A stretch of 64,000 bases of DNA from Paenibacillus sp. AN1007 (GTDB lineage Bacteria; Bacillota; Bacilli; Paenibacillales; Paenibacillaceae). The position numbers and the translations under genes are program-made. This document shows positions 1 to 8,531 of this stretch, one piece after another (positions within the stretch are counted from its first letter, which is position 1; each line of letters begins with the position of its first letter). The stretch covers positions 3,869,501-3,933,500 of the forward strand of contig NZ_CP159992.1 of assembly GCF_040702995.1 (NCBI RefSeq), given 5' to 3'. The notes under the pieces are model-generated. The model made no database searches. It was not told the origin of the DNA and saw nothing but the letters and a program-made list of their open reading frames with translations.

Positions 1-917
1 AGCTCCACATTGCCGAGAACCGGCGTATACACATGCTGGTAACCGAGACTTTCTTCAAGATCGACGATGTAACGTTCCAATGTACGGCGCAGTTTCGCAC
101 CGTTAGGCAGCCAGATCGGCAGACCTTGTCCTACCAGTTGGGAGAACGTGAACATTTCCAGCTCTTTACCAAGTTTGCGATGGTCACGTTTGCGTGCTTC
201 CTCAAGGAAATGCAAGTGCTCGTCCAGCTGAGCTTTTTTCACAAATGCTGTACCGTATACACGCTGCAGCATTTTGTTTTTGCTGTCTCCACGCCAGTAT
301 GCACCCGCTACGTTCATCAGTTTGAATACTTTAATTTTGCTTGTAGATGGAACGTGCGGTCCACGGCACAAGTCGAAAAATTCGCCCTGTTCATAGATCG
401 TGATCACGCTATCTTCCGGTAAAGCATTGATCAACTCAAGTTTGTATGGGTCGCCAACTTCGTTAAAAATGTTGATAGCCTCCTCGCGGCTGACTTCCTT
501 GCGCACGATCGGCAGATTTTCATTGATGATGCGTTCCATTTCTTTCTCAATCTTCTGCAGATCCTCCGGGTTGAGCGGATGTTCGAGGTCCATATCATAG
601 TAGAAACCATCCTCGATAACCGGCCCTACGCCCAGATGCACCTCTTTGTTTCCGTACAAACGTTTAACCGCCTGAGCCAGCAAGTGCGCTGTACTGTGAC
701 GCATCACCTCAAGACCTTCAGGAGAATCCAGCGTTACAATTTCGACCAAAGCTCCTTCATGAATTGGAGTAGATAGATCTACCACGATACCATCCAGCTT
801 GCCTGCTGCGGCATTTTTGCGAAGTCCGCTGCTGATCGAAGCGGCTACATCCTCAATACTGCTGCCATCTGCATACTCACGCACCGAACCATCCGGTAGT
901 TTAATGTTCACTGCCAT
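1..917 (-). CDS. thrS: threonyl-tRNA synthetase, N-terminal part (cut by window edge)
   Basis: Charges tRNA-Thr with threonine in the cytosol. About 305 residues are inside the window; the rest of the catalytic domain and the anticodon-binding domain lie beyond base 1. Residues 1-60 are a TGS domain (start [12 protein letters not shown]). The editing domain follows, with its HSTAH metal/hydrolytic motif near residue 76 and a second Cys/His cluster, DLCRGPH, near residue 185. I chose the ATG at 915-917 because AGGAGG lies 10 nt upstream; the ATG at 926 touches that site. The gene sits behind a T-box leader and downstream of ytxC, the order seen in B. subtilis. Expression should rise when uncharged tRNA-Thr accumulates. 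Confidence 0.95.
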   Translation of the reverse strand, partial: MAVNIKLPDGSVREYADGSSIEDVAASISSGLRKNAAAGKLDGIVVDLSTPIHEGALVEIVTLDSPEGLEVMRHSTAHLLAQAVKRLYGNKEVHLGVGPVIEDGFYYDMDLEHPLNPEDLQKIEKEMERIINENLPIVRKEVSREEAINIFNEVGDPYKLELINALPEDSVITIYEQGEFFDLCRGPHVPSTSKIKVFKLMNVAGAYWRGDSKNKMLQRVYGTAFVKKAQLDEHLHFLEEARKRDHRKLGKELEMFTFSQLVGQGLPIWLPNGAKLRRTLERYIVDLEESLGYQHVYTPVLGNVE

Positions 918-1026
918 TTGTCTCATTCCTCCTGTAAAATAAAACTGATCCATTCTCATCAACCGCACGGACTGATCATCTATTGCGCCTTCTGCTGCCT
1001 ACGAGGTCAACAGAAACAACGCAAAA

Positions 1027-1056
1027 AACACCCGTCCCGGTAAAGGGACGAGTGTT
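1027..1056 (-). terminator. T-box-controlled terminator ahead of thrS
   Basis: Inverted repeat AACAC-CGTCCC / GGGACG-GTGTT around a short loop, followed on the minus strand by a T run. It is the terminator half of the T-box switch. Confidence 0.85.
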
Positions 1057-1349
1057 ATACTCGTGGTTCCACCCTAATTCAGCTGATTATTCCCAATCAC
1101 AGGAATACAGCCCTCATTGGCATGTCGGTAACGGGCATGACCCGGCAGATCCTTACTCATAAAACCTTCCGTCATCTTAGATGGTGGGATTATGCGGCTT
1201 TATTTTCAAAATTGCAGCTACAAAGGGGTAAACCATACGTGATATCCGGAGGAAATTTCAGCCCAGGTTCCTCTCTCTGCACCGATCAAACGTGCGGTTC
1301 TTGTCTTTGTCATCGCTTTTGTTTCTCAATTTATTCATATCTTAGATCA
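1027..1349 (-). promoter_or_regulatory. T-box leader of thrS
   Basis: The minus-strand transcript carries the T-box core AGGGTGGAACCACG (1062-1075), followed directly by a GC-rich terminator hairpin and a U run (1027-1056, T run to about 1022). Upstream is a long structured Stem I region with an AGAGAGG motif. T-box RNAs sense uncharged tRNA, here presumably tRNA-Thr given the downstream gene. An ACC triplet lies in the expected specifier region, but I did not fold it. Confidence 0.92.
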
Positions 1350-2291
1350 ACAGTTATTATAATTGCCCAAATCGCCTGCGTCAAGACCTGTCAGCAATCC
1401 TGAGCGCAGCACTTCGCATTCGGGACATTGGTGGCATATCTGTACCTTATCCTCAAAAATCTGGCATATTGTTGAAATGATAGGCAGCTCGGGTGTACTC
1501 GTGTGCAGCATCACTTTTTCAGGAGATATGGAGATGAGTGTACTCACGATCATATCTTCAATATCCATTTCCAGTTCCAATCCCGGCATCTCCACTACAA
1601 CCTGTTCATCCTTCTGCACAGGCAGCAGATTCAGTCCCGCATCAAGCACCTGAAATTCATGCTTGCCTTTGTGAATCAGATGGATCAAAGGAACTTTTGC
1701 TTCCTGAAAGAAAACAAAGTACTTGAGAAGCCCCATAAACTCTTCATACTGGCGGTCCATCCAGAATTCATCCAGAGCGTATTCCACCAATTCCTGCAGT
1801 TCCTGTTTGTAGCTGCGCAGCCGGAAATTCAGGATGCCTTCCAGATGAAAAAAGTGAACTTCCTCCAAATCCTGCCGTAAACCTCTCGCTAAAGATGCAC
1901 GTCGGCGTTCTCGAAGGCCCGGCTGACCCAAATCACCGTTGATCAGCAGCGGCATGCAGATTCGGTGAACCTTTTCAACCTCATGTTCGTCCATAACAGA
2001 ACAAGTTTTGGCAATCATATCCTCTACCAGTCTGTGCTCCTGCGTCTCCATAATAAAATCGGCTATACCAAGCGATAACAGATCGCTGATGCGGGGAAGC
2101 CACTGCTGGAAATCTTCGTGATTCTCATTCCCTCTACACATCCAGCCTGCCCTGCCATCCTTATGTTTGAAGGTGAGCCGGAAGCCTCTTTTGCTTATAT
2201 GTAAACCTTTGGTTTTTTCCTTGATGCATCGGTGAAAATGCGCTGCTTCCTCCTGTCCAGACACATCGGTCCATACTGCAAACAGTTCCAT
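1347..2291 (-). CDS. ytxC: YtxC-like sporulation protein
   Basis: 314 residues, no signal peptide and no membrane segment. It resembles the putative sporulation protein YtxC family, and its place directly upstream of thrS matches B. subtilis (dnaI-ytxC-thrS). The biochemical role is unknown. The start MELFAVWTDVS (ATG at 2289-2291) is preceded by AAGGAGTGATTCTT; an upstream extension to 2387 is open but lacks a ribosome site. The 3' end overlaps the thrS promoter. The region just upstream carries four imperfect 20-23-nt tandem repeats. Confidence 0.75.
   Translation of the reverse strand: MELFAVWTDVSGQEEAAHFHRCIKEKTKGLHISKRGFRLTFKHKDGRAGWMCRGNENHEDFQQWLPRISDLLSLGIADFIMETQEHRLVEDMIAKTCSVMDEHEVEKVHRICMPLLINGDLGQPGLRERRRASLARGLRQDLEEVHFFHLEGILNFRLRSYKQELQELVEYALDEFWMDRQYEEFMGLLKYFVFFQEAKVPLIHLIHKGKHEFQVLDAGLNLLPVQKDEQVVVEMPGLELEMDIEDMIVSTLISISPEKVMLHTSTPELPIISTICQIFEDKVQICHQCPECEVLRSGLLTGLDAGDLGNYNNC
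1356..1384 (-). promoter_or_regulatory. sigma-A promoter of thrS
   Basis: Minus strand shows TTGACG, a 17-bp spacer and a perfect TATAAT. The -35 lies inside the last codons of ytxC, so thrS has its own start just after the ytxC stop, giving a leader beginning near 1349. Confidence 0.8.
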
Positions 2292-2399
2292 AAGAATCAC
2301 TCCTTTCTTCCTCTTCAAAGTATATGGCAAGGCCAATGGGGATATACGAAGCGGTTTGATGGAAAGGGTGTCATGATTTCTCAGCATAAAAGGAAAGGG

Positions 2400-2486
2400 T
2401 TGGAAAATACTTTAAGGAATTGGAGGATACTTTGAAGAGGAATTGGAGGGTACTTTGAGGAAGGCTTTGGAGGATATTTTAATGAA
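2400..2486. repeat. four imperfect 20-23-nt tandem repeats upstream of ytxC
   Basis: Copies start at 2400, 2420, 2443 and 2467, each reading roughly TTGGAGGATACTTTGAGGAA. They fill much of the 340-bp gap between ytxC and the plus-strand hypothetical gene, about 110 bp upstream of the ytxC start. Apart from these repeats I see nothing else in this gap. Confidence 0.7.
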
Positions 2487-2629
2487 TGGTTTGCAAAGCT
2501 TCGAGCAGCATTTTTTTGCAGAACTCATAATAGAAGGTTTAGTGAACTTTGAATGAATGGTTTGGAGTTAAGACAAAAATGTGTTATTATTTTTATAACA
2601 GTATGTTCACGGAAGGGGGGAAGCCAACA

Positions 2630-3040
2630 ATGAGACAACAACCGAGACTGCTTCATCACATGATTATTATCATTTTGTGCGTCTTTCAGGCGCTGTGCTT
2701 CCCGATCCCAATGCAGACGGAGTCTGCAGTTGGTGTATCCGTTGATGCCACTTCGAATAAAGAAGGGCTTGAAGTACTGTCCCAAATACCCGAGTCTCAG
2801 CAGAAACCTGTCATTCGCAAAAACACGCAAGTGATGTCTAAGCTGGCTGCAGTGAAGCAGACCAAGCCTGTATTTCTTGTCCTCGCATTGTTAATCGTGC
2901 TGCGAATACCCACAGCAGGTCTGTCTTTTAAACCGTGGTATTGTCTATTCAAACGCAGATTATTTCTGCTTCCAATTAAATTTACCAGTATGTATTTATC
3001 CCTCTCTCCGATGGCACCCAAATACGCCTGTGCTCGATAA
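2630..3040 (+). CDS. small hypothetical protein with hydrophobic segments
   Basis: 136 residues, not recognised as a family. The start MRQQPRLLHHMIII is chosen because GGAAGGGGGG lies just upstream; the longer frame from 2549 has no ribosome site. Residues about 10-25 form a hydrophobic N-terminal segment that could be a signal peptide or anchor. Residues about 78-92 (FLVLALLIVL) form a second hydrophobic stretch, followed by a basic tail. It stands alone between divergent ytxC and the khtT/khtU pair. No function can be assigned; a real gene is likely but not certain. Confidence 0.5.
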   Translation: MRQQPRLLHHMIIIILCVFQALCFPIPMQTESAVGVSVDATSNKEGLEVLSQIPESQQKPVIRKNTQVMSKLAAVKQTKPVFLVLALLIVLRIPTAGLSFKPWYCLFKRRLFLLPIKFTSMYLSLSPMAPKYACAR

Positions 3041-3386
3041 GAGCTTGTTTGCTGTATTTGCAAGGCTGCCTGCGCATAGAGCTACCTCCTCGTTATGGAC
3101 GGTGTTCTCATGCATAACTTATAACCCTTTACGTAAACGTTAGTTTTGAAATATCTTGGTTTGGGCGTTTTGTTTGCTGCACTTTATTTTGCTGTTTTTT
3201 ATTTTGTTGTACTTTATTTTGCATACTTTTCTCTATTTCACATTATATATTTGGCTGTGTCAGGAATTACTGGCTCTGTTTCCCCGCACCATTTGATGTT
3301 CCGCCCTGAGCAGCAGATGACCTGATTACGGGAAGATAAGCCTCCCTTCTATGGCCAGCCTCAATCACTAAGGAGGCATACTATCC
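3041..3386. other. AT-rich intergenic region with T-rich direct repeat and khtT leader
   Basis: 346 bp without a gene. Positions 3174-3193 and 3204-3223 are near-identical 20-nt copies (TTGCTGCACTTTATTTTGCT type), offset by 30 bp, in a T-rich stretch. The last 50 bp hold the hairpin that covers the khtT ribosome site. I did not recognise a known c-di-AMP riboswitch here. Confidence 0.5.
3340..3377 (+). promoter_or_regulatory. hairpin covering the khtT ribosome-binding site
   Basis: GCCTCCCTT (3340-3348) is complementary, with one bulged C, to AAGGAGGC (3370-3377), which contains the khtT Shine-Dalgarno. The start ATG follows at 3387. The 21-nt loop makes this a plausible translational gate. 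Confidence 0.55.
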
Positions 3387-3881
3387 ATGGATGTACGCGA
3401 AACAGACCTGCCGGGAATCGGCAAAAAATTTCAAATTGAAACGAGCAGCGGTGATAAAATCGTTATTATTATTCACGATGATGGCCGCCGGGAGATGTAT
3501 CACTTTGAATATGATGATCCAGATCAAAGCATCTCCATGATTACACTGGATGACAATGAAGCAAGACAAATTGCCGCCATCGTTGGCGGATTAACTTACA
3601 AACCGAAACAGCTTGAAAATATTGAAGTCACTTTTGACGACCTGATTATCGAATGGTATAAAATCGAAACCTCGTTCGGATGCATCGGCAAATCCATTGG
3701 TGAATTGAATGTACGTCAAAACTCTGGCGCAACGGTCATTGCCGTTGTGGAGAAAAATCATAAAAAACACATCAGCCCAGGTCCGGAGGTTGTGATCAGC
3801 GCAGAATCTACCGTAGTTGCCGTTGGCGAACGCAACCAGCAGAAGCTTTTCAAGTCCCTCCTCCTGACAGGAAGGGGGTAA
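3387..3881 (+). CDS. khtT: KhtT-like regulatory subunit (TrkA-C/RCK_C) of a cation/proton antiporter
   Basis: 164 residues, cytosolic. Residues 1-75 form an N-terminal domain typical of KhtT/YhaT. Residues about 80-160 form an RCK_C (TrkA-C) domain ([20 protein letters not shown]). In B. subtilis KhtT gates the KhtU K+/H+ antiporter and binds c-di-AMP through RCK_C; this is family knowledge, not visible here. The next gene, the antiporter, starts 4 nt after the stop, so the two are one operon. Start ATG 3387 has AAGGAGG ten bases upstream, and that site lies in a hairpin. Confidence 0.87.
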   Translation: MDVRETDLPGIGKKFQIETSSGDKIVIIIHDDGRREMYHFEYDDPDQSISMITLDDNEARQIAAIVGGLTYKPKQLENIEVTFDDLIIEWYKIETSFGCIGKSIGELNVRQNSGATVIAVVEKNHKKHISPGPEVVISAESTVVAVGERNQQKLFKSLLLTGRG

Positions 3882-3885
3882 CTCG

Positions 3886-5124
3886 ATGGATCATTTGATT
3901 TTTGAAGTAGGTCTGGCCTTGGTGCTCATCGCAGCAGCCGGCCTTTTATCCGCAAAACTTAGATTTTCGGTTGTTCCGTTCTACATTCTGATCGGGATGG
4001 CCGTAGGACCACACGCCATGCAAATCTGGCATCTGGACTTCCGATTTATCGAAAGTCAGCCGTTCATCGACTTTATGGGTCGCATCGGTATTCTGTTTCT
4101 GTTGTTTTATCTGGGACTGGAGTTTTCAGTTGGCCGCTTGGTCAAATCCGGTCGCTCCATCGTTGTCGGCGGCTCGATCTACATCGGGATTAACTTTACA
4201 CTGGGATTAGTGTTCGGTTTTGCCGCCGATTTCCCGGCAGCTGAAGCATTGGTCATCGCAGGGATTACGACAATCTCTTCCAGTGCCATTGTAGCCAAGG
4301 TGCTCGTTGATTTGAAACGTACAGCCAATCCGGAGACCGAGATGATTTTGGGTATTATCATGTTCGAGGATGTGTTCCTCGCTGTATATATCTCCATCCT
4401 GTCCGGACTGGTGCTCAGTGATTCATCCTCCATCGGAGGCGTGATCATGTCCGCCCTGATTGCTCTCGGTTTCATGCTTGTAGTCATCATTGTCGGACGT
4501 AAAGCTACACCGCTGCTGAATAAACTGCTCAAAATTCGTTCCAATGAATTATTCTCACTTGTTGTTTTCGGGGCACTGTTCCTGGTAGCCGGCTTCTCTG
4601 AAACCATCCACGTTGCCGAAGCAATCGGAGCTTTGCTGGTTGGTCTTGTACTGGCGGAAACGGAGCATGCTAAACGGATTGAACATCTGATTCTGCCGTT
4701 CCGTGACTTCTTTGGAGCTGTCTTCTTCTTCAGCTTCGGACTGTCGATTGATCCATTGTCTCTCGGCGGAGATGCCGTATGGCTGGCATTGATTGCTGTA
4801 CTGATTACGCTGTTCGGTAACTTCCTGGCCGGTATGCTGGCTGGACGCAGCGCAGGACTTTCGCCAAAAGCATCTGCCAATATTGGATTAACCATAGTAT
4901 CCCGCGGCGAATTTTCGATCATTATGGCCAACATGGGTAAAGCCGGCGGACTGTTACCACTGCTCCAGCCATTTGCCGCACTGTATGTATTGATTCTGGC
5001 CATTCTTGGGCCGCTGTTAACCAAAGAGTCCAAGCACGTATTTAATATTCTGAACAAAATATTTAAGTTCAAAGATCCGCGTAAAAAGAAAGAGGAACCA
5101 AAGGTTCTGCAGAAAGAAGGATAA
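3886..5124 (+). CDS. khtU: CPA2-type cation/proton antiporter (KhtU-like)
   Basis: 412 residues, about 12 predicted membrane segments, Kef/CPA2 family. It should exchange K+ (or Na+) for H+ across the plasma membrane. Family features are the GLLSAKLRF and PFYILIGMAVGPH stretches near the N-terminus and ITTISSSAIVAKVL near residue 130. A charged basic cytoplasmic tail follows the last segment (FKDPRKKKEEPK). The 4-nt gap after the RCK_C protein, with GGAAGGGGG before the ATG, indicates co-translation with its regulator. Likely role: potassium and pH homeostasis. Confidence 0.88.
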   Translation: MDHLIFEVGLALVLIAAAGLLSAKLRFSVVPFYILIGMAVGPHAMQIWHLDFRFIESQPFIDFMGRIGILFLLFYLGLEFSVGRLVKSGRSIVVGGSIYIGINFTLGLVFGFAADFPAAEALVIAGITTISSSAIVAKVLVDLKRTANPETEMILGIIMFEDVFLAVYISILSGLVLSDSSSIGGVIMSALIALGFMLVVIIVGRKATPLLNKLLKIRSNELFSLVVFGALFLVAGFSETIHVAEAIGALLVGLVLAETEHAKRIEHLILPFRDFFGAVFFFSFGLSIDPLSLGGDAVWLALIAVLITLFGNFLAGMLAGRSAGLSPKASANIGLTIVSRGEFSIIMANMGKAGGLLPLLQPFAALYVLILAILGPLLTKESKHVFNILNKIFKFKDPRKKKEEPKVLQKEG

Positions 5125-5125
5125 A

Positions 5126-5150
5126 ACATGTCCGTGCAGAGCAGACATGT
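5126..5150 (+). terminator. weak hairpin after khtU
   Basis: ACATGTC and GACATGT form a 7-bp stem directly after the khtU stop. The following stretch (AATTGTAT) is only mildly U-rich, so it may be a weak terminator or a stability element before the yitT-like gene. Confidence 0.35.
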
Positions 5151-5242
5151 AATTGTATCAAGCCATTAAGCGGCTGCATGCTGAACTTTCTGTGAAGAAC
5201 CCAGGGAGAATGGCTCGAAGCCGCACATAAGGAGGATGACCT

Positions 5243-6148
5243 GTGAAAGCACCTCTGATATCGGCTAATCCGGTGCCGCGTACTGCCAAGGGCAGCATAT
5301 CGCCTTCCCGCCGCTGGTTGAATCTGATTCTGGTTATTATTGGCGGAGTACTGGCCTCCGTGGGACTAGAATTATTTCTACACCCCAATAAAATTATTAT
5401 TGGCGGGATGACGGGAATCTCTTCCCTTTTCGCACATTGGACTGAGCTTCGAATCGGTTTGTTCCTGTTTTTATTCAATGTTCCGTTTATATTTCTATCC
5501 TACAAGATTGTGAAGAAAAAGTTTGTACTGGTTACTGTTCTGGGTCTGGTTGTCTTTTCGATTAGTGCCATTGTGCTGCATCCCATGCCGCCGCTCGTCG
5601 AGCATCCTCTGGCTGCTGCCATGTTTGGTGGATTATGTCTGGGGCTCGGGATCGGGCTTGTCGTACGGTATGGTGGGACACTGGATACGCTGGAAATCGG
5701 TGATCCGTCCTCCCGGCCGCCTGAACGTGTTTTTAGCGGGAAACGGATGCTTATCGAAAAAATAATCATGCTGCTTAACTTGATCATACTGACAGCTGCT
5801 GGTGTTGTTTTTGGCTGGGATCAGGCCATGTATTCTGTCATCGCTTATCTGATTGCCTACGAAATGGTGTATCTTGCCTTCCGGGGATTCTCTCCCAAAC
5901 GCAAAATATGCATTCTGACTACTCAAAGCGCTCAAGTTGAAAAAGCTGTACGCAGCCGTCTGCGCAGGGAGCCGGGAAGGTTCGAAGGTGCTTTCGAACC
6001 TTCCCCAACCGCAGGATCTGAAACCTGGATCGGACAGATTCCAGGAACTCTTTATTACGAAGTGCATTTCCTGGAGATGATCTGGTTGAAGTCGATCGTT
6101 CGGCACATCGATCCGCATGCGGGCATTGTATCGAACCCAGAAAAATGA
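5243..6148 (+). CDS. YitT-family membrane protein (DUF161 + DUF2179)
   Basis: 301 residues. After a 22-residue basic N-terminus, residues about 25-210 hold five to six membrane segments of the YitT_membrane domain (HPNKIIIGGMTGISSL; GGTLDTLEI). The cytoplasmic C-terminal part is DUF2179 (KICILTTQSAQVEKAV onward). The family role is not established. Start is GTG 5243 with AAGGAGGA seven bases upstream. Oddity: the DUF2179 region contains a perfect 13-bp inverted repeat (5974-6005) encoding an EPGRFEGAFEPSP-like stretch, which may be a small inserted palindrome. Confidence 0.82.
   Translation: MKAPLISANPVPRTAKGSISPSRRWLNLILVIIGGVLASVGLELFLHPNKIIIGGMTGISSLFAHWTELRIGLFLFLFNVPFIFLSYKIVKKKFVLVTVLGLVVFSISAIVLHPMPPLVEHPLAAAMFGGLCLGLGIGLVVRYGGTLDTLEIGDPSSRPPERVFSGKRMLIEKIIMLLNLIILTAAGVVFGWDQAMYSVIAYLIAYEMVYLAFRGFSPKRKICILTTQSAQVEKAVRSRLRREPGRFEGAFEPSPTAGSETWIGQIPGTLYYEVHFLEMIWLKSIVRHIDPHAGIVSNPEK
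5974..6005. repeat. perfect 13-bp inverted repeat inside the YitT-family gene
   Basis: GGGAAGGTTCGAA (5974-5986) and its exact complement TTCGAACCTTCCC (5993-6005) flank a 6-nt loop, GGTGCT. It lies in frame within the coding sequence. Confidence 0.85.
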
Positions 6149-6175
6149 AATGGCTAGAATCTAAACGATAACAAA

Positions 6176-6239
6176 ACGCTCTCTTCCCTGATGAATCTAT
6201 GGATTAATCTCCATTGTTCATCGCTTCGGAAGAGAGCGT
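6176..6239. terminator. bidirectional terminator between yitT-like gene and ADH
   Basis: ACGCTCTCTTCC (6176-6187) pairs with GGAAGAGAGCGT (6228-6239) between two convergent genes. The 40-nt interior can extend the stem (TGATGAA/TTCATCG). Confidence 0.65.
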
Positions 6240-6275
6240 CTCTCATTTATACATGAAACTGTAATTGTACAAAAA

Positions 6276-7290
6276 CTATAACTCTACAATCGCTTTGACC
6301 ACTTGCGATTCAGGTAACAGCCACTCATCCATTGAGGTGGGCAGCTCATCGAATGCTGCTCGATGTGTAACATAACCATCCATGCTTAATTTTTTGCTGC
6401 GCAGCGTAGACAGCACCTGTTCAAAATCTTCACGCGTTGCATTCCGGCTCCCAAGCATGCTCATCTCACGTTTGTGAAATTCGGGATCATGAAATGTGAT
6501 ATCCGCTTTTACCAACCCAACAAAAATCAACTGCCCACCGTGCGCTACATACGGGATGGCCCCGTTCATGGAATACACATTACCTGTCGCATCAAATACA
6601 GCTGTCGCATAATCACCACAAGTGATCTCGGATACTCGTCTGCAGCGCCGATTCATCTGCCTGTACCATCTCGTCTGCTCCCGCCCACGTTCGACTGAGT
6701 TCCAGCCTGTCCACATTACGGTCTACTGCAATAACATAGGCTCCTGCTTCTTTAGCAAAAGCCATAACGCCAAGTCCAATCGGTCCGGCTCCAATCACAA
6801 CAACACGCTCTCCTGGTTGAAGTGCTGCTCTGCGCACAGCGTGTGCTCCAATGCTGAGAGGTTCCACCATAGCTGTCTCATCTAAGGTTAAACCTTCTGC
6901 TTTGAGCAGATGAGTGACAGGTACGGTGATCCGCTCCCTCATCCCACCGTCCACATGAACGCCCATCACCTGCATAGAAGCACAGCAGTTTGTCTTGCCT
7001 GAACGACAGGCGATGCAGTGGCCGCAGTGCAGATAAGGGATAACAGCCACTTGATCTCCTACCTGTAGGCCAGCCTCATTGGGACCAATCTCCTCGATGA
7101 TGCCTGCAAGTTCATGACCCAACACACGGGGATACGTAAAGAACGGCTGATTGCCCTTGTAGGCATGCAGATCCGTACCACAGATGCCAATTCGCTGAAT
7201 TGCAACCATTGCCTCTCCTTCAGCTCTTACCGGCTGTGGAAGTTCCTTCAGCACCAAACGATTAATTTCTTCACATACCACAGCTCTCAT
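6276..7290 (-). pseudogene. zinc-dependent alcohol/sugar dehydrogenase, interrupted by a frameshift
   Basis: Medium-chain dehydrogenase, sorbitol/threonine-dehydrogenase-like, in two frames. The upstream part (6613-7290) holds GICGTDLHAYKG, the GHELAG zinc motif, a Cys cluster (CGHCIACRSGKTNCC) and the NAD-binding GAGPIGLGVMAFA. Its frame stops at 6613. The rest (from VSEITCGDYATAVFDATG to the C-terminus at 6276) is in the +1 frame, so a one-base indel lies about 6632-6645. Repaired length is about 338 residues, normal for the family. Its start overlaps the stop of the preceding aldo/keto reductase (TAATG), so both act in one operon, probably on a sugar or polyol. A true mutation or a sequencing error are both possible. 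Confidence 0.82.
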
Positions 7291-8264
7291 TATTGCTGTT
7301 CCCCCTTAGACGAATTTGGCGTTATACTGCTGTGCACATTATATTCAGGGCGTCCACTAGGCCAGGTTTCATTGTTTAGTGGAGCCAGAATGTGCAGCAC
7401 CTCTTCCAGCAGCTTCTGATCTAATGGCTCTTCGACCCAGGCGGCATTATTCATAATATTTTGCTGACTTGCACTGCTCACCAGTGTTGTCGGGATTTGT
7501 TCATTTGCTGTGGAAAATTGTACTGCCAGCTTGGCAATATTACTGCCTTGTTCCTCGCAAAAACGAGCAGCTTTCAAACAAAGTTCCTTAACCCGATCAC
7601 CCGCTGGGTGCCAGTCGGGCGTTCCCCGGGTACTTAATAATCCCATGGAGAGTGGGGAAGCGTTTACAAGACCAACCCCTTTTTCCTCAAGCAGCGGAAG
7701 AAGCGACAACAATGACGTATCGTTTAATGCGTAATGACAATAAGAAATAATAGCATCTGCATCAAGCTGGGGCAGCATTTTTTCAAACAAAGGCAGCGGC
7801 AGCCCGCAAATGCCAGCATAACGGATCACGCCCTGCTCTTTCAGATCTAATAGCGTTGGAAAAGCTTCTTCAATGATAATTTCAGGTGCCACAAACTCGA
7901 TATCATGCAGGAATAAAATATCAATGTAGTCCGTATGCAGCCTTCCCATGCTCTCCTGCACACTATCCAGAATACGCTTACGGGAAAAATCAAACTCGTT
8001 TTCGCCATAACGTCCCGCTTTGGTCGATAACGTATACGAGCTGCGCGGCAAAGTACGAACAGCCTCACCAAGTACCGTCTCTGCCTTAGTTAATCCGTAG
8101 TAAGGTGATACGTCTATATAATTCATGCCCGCATCTATCGCCGCATGAACGGTACGAATGCCTTCATCCCGGTCAATATCTCGAAATACAGAACCTAGCG
8201 AGGATGCGCCAAAACTTAAAACGGGTACGTCTAGTGCTGTCTTTCCAAGTTTTCTTGTCTTCAT
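7290..8264 (-). CDS. aldo/keto reductase, L-galactose/L-fucose dehydrogenase-like
   Basis: 324 residues, cytosolic NAD(P)H-dependent TIM-barrel oxidoreductase. The N-terminus MKTRKLGKTALDVPVLSFGASSLGS is typical of the L-galactose/L-fucose dehydrogenase branch. The catalytic Tyr lies in YIDVSPYYG near residue 55, the Lys in LSTKAGRYG near residue 83, and LFLHDIE contains the conserved His. It overlaps the downstream Zn-dehydrogenase by one base (TAATG), suggesting consecutive oxidation or reduction steps on a sugar. Start ATG 8264 is preceded by GGGAGGAACGAATCG. The exact substrate cannot be read from sequence. Confidence 0.85.
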   Translation of the reverse strand: MKTRKLGKTALDVPVLSFGASSLGSVFRDIDRDEGIRTVHAAIDAGMNYIDVSPYYGLTKAETVLGEAVRTLPRSSYTLSTKAGRYGENEFDFSRKRILDSVQESMGRLHTDYIDILFLHDIEFVAPEIIIEEAFPTLLDLKEQGVIRYAGICGLPLPLFEKMLPQLDADAIISYCHYALNDTSLLSLLPLLEEKGVGLVNASPLSMGLLSTRGTPDWHPAGDRVKELCLKAARFCEEQGSNIAKLAVQFSTANEQIPTTLVSSASQQNIMNNAAWVEEPLDQKLLEEVLHILAPLNNETWPSGRPEYNVHSSITPNSSKGEQQ

Positions 8265-8407
8265 CGATTCGTTCCTCCCAACAGGTTTGACTGCACAACT
8301 GTCCCTCCATTGTATCAGTTAAAAATCTATATAACATATCGCCAAATGCGTAATATGTACTGTTTGATGATCTGAAACAAACTGCAGCTGCAGTTCAGTA
8401 CAACATC

Positions 8408-8444
8408 AAAAAGGGATGAACCAGGTGTTTTCCTGATTCATCCC
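8408..8444 (-). terminator. terminator downstream of mqnC
   Basis: GGGATGAA-CAGG / CCTG-TTCATCCC stem with one mismatch and a 6-nt loop; on the minus strand it ends in TTTTT. It lies 90 bp past the mqnC stop. The rest of the 8265-8531 gap shows nothing I can name. Confidence 0.8.
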
Positions 8445-8531
8445 GATCTCATATCACGAACGCTCATTCATTCTCATAGAAAATAGAAAACATTCATCCT
8501 TAACGTGAACACTTAGATATCATAAGTAATA

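Noticed and set aside
3241..3386. c-di-AMP (ydaO-type) riboswitch ahead of khtT
   Set aside because: I could not find the conserved blocks; only a local ribosome-site hairpin is supported.
4179..5129. 316-codon minus-strand frame inside khtU
   Set aside because: Antisense shadow with abnormal composition (Ser/Thr/Arg rich) and no start signal.
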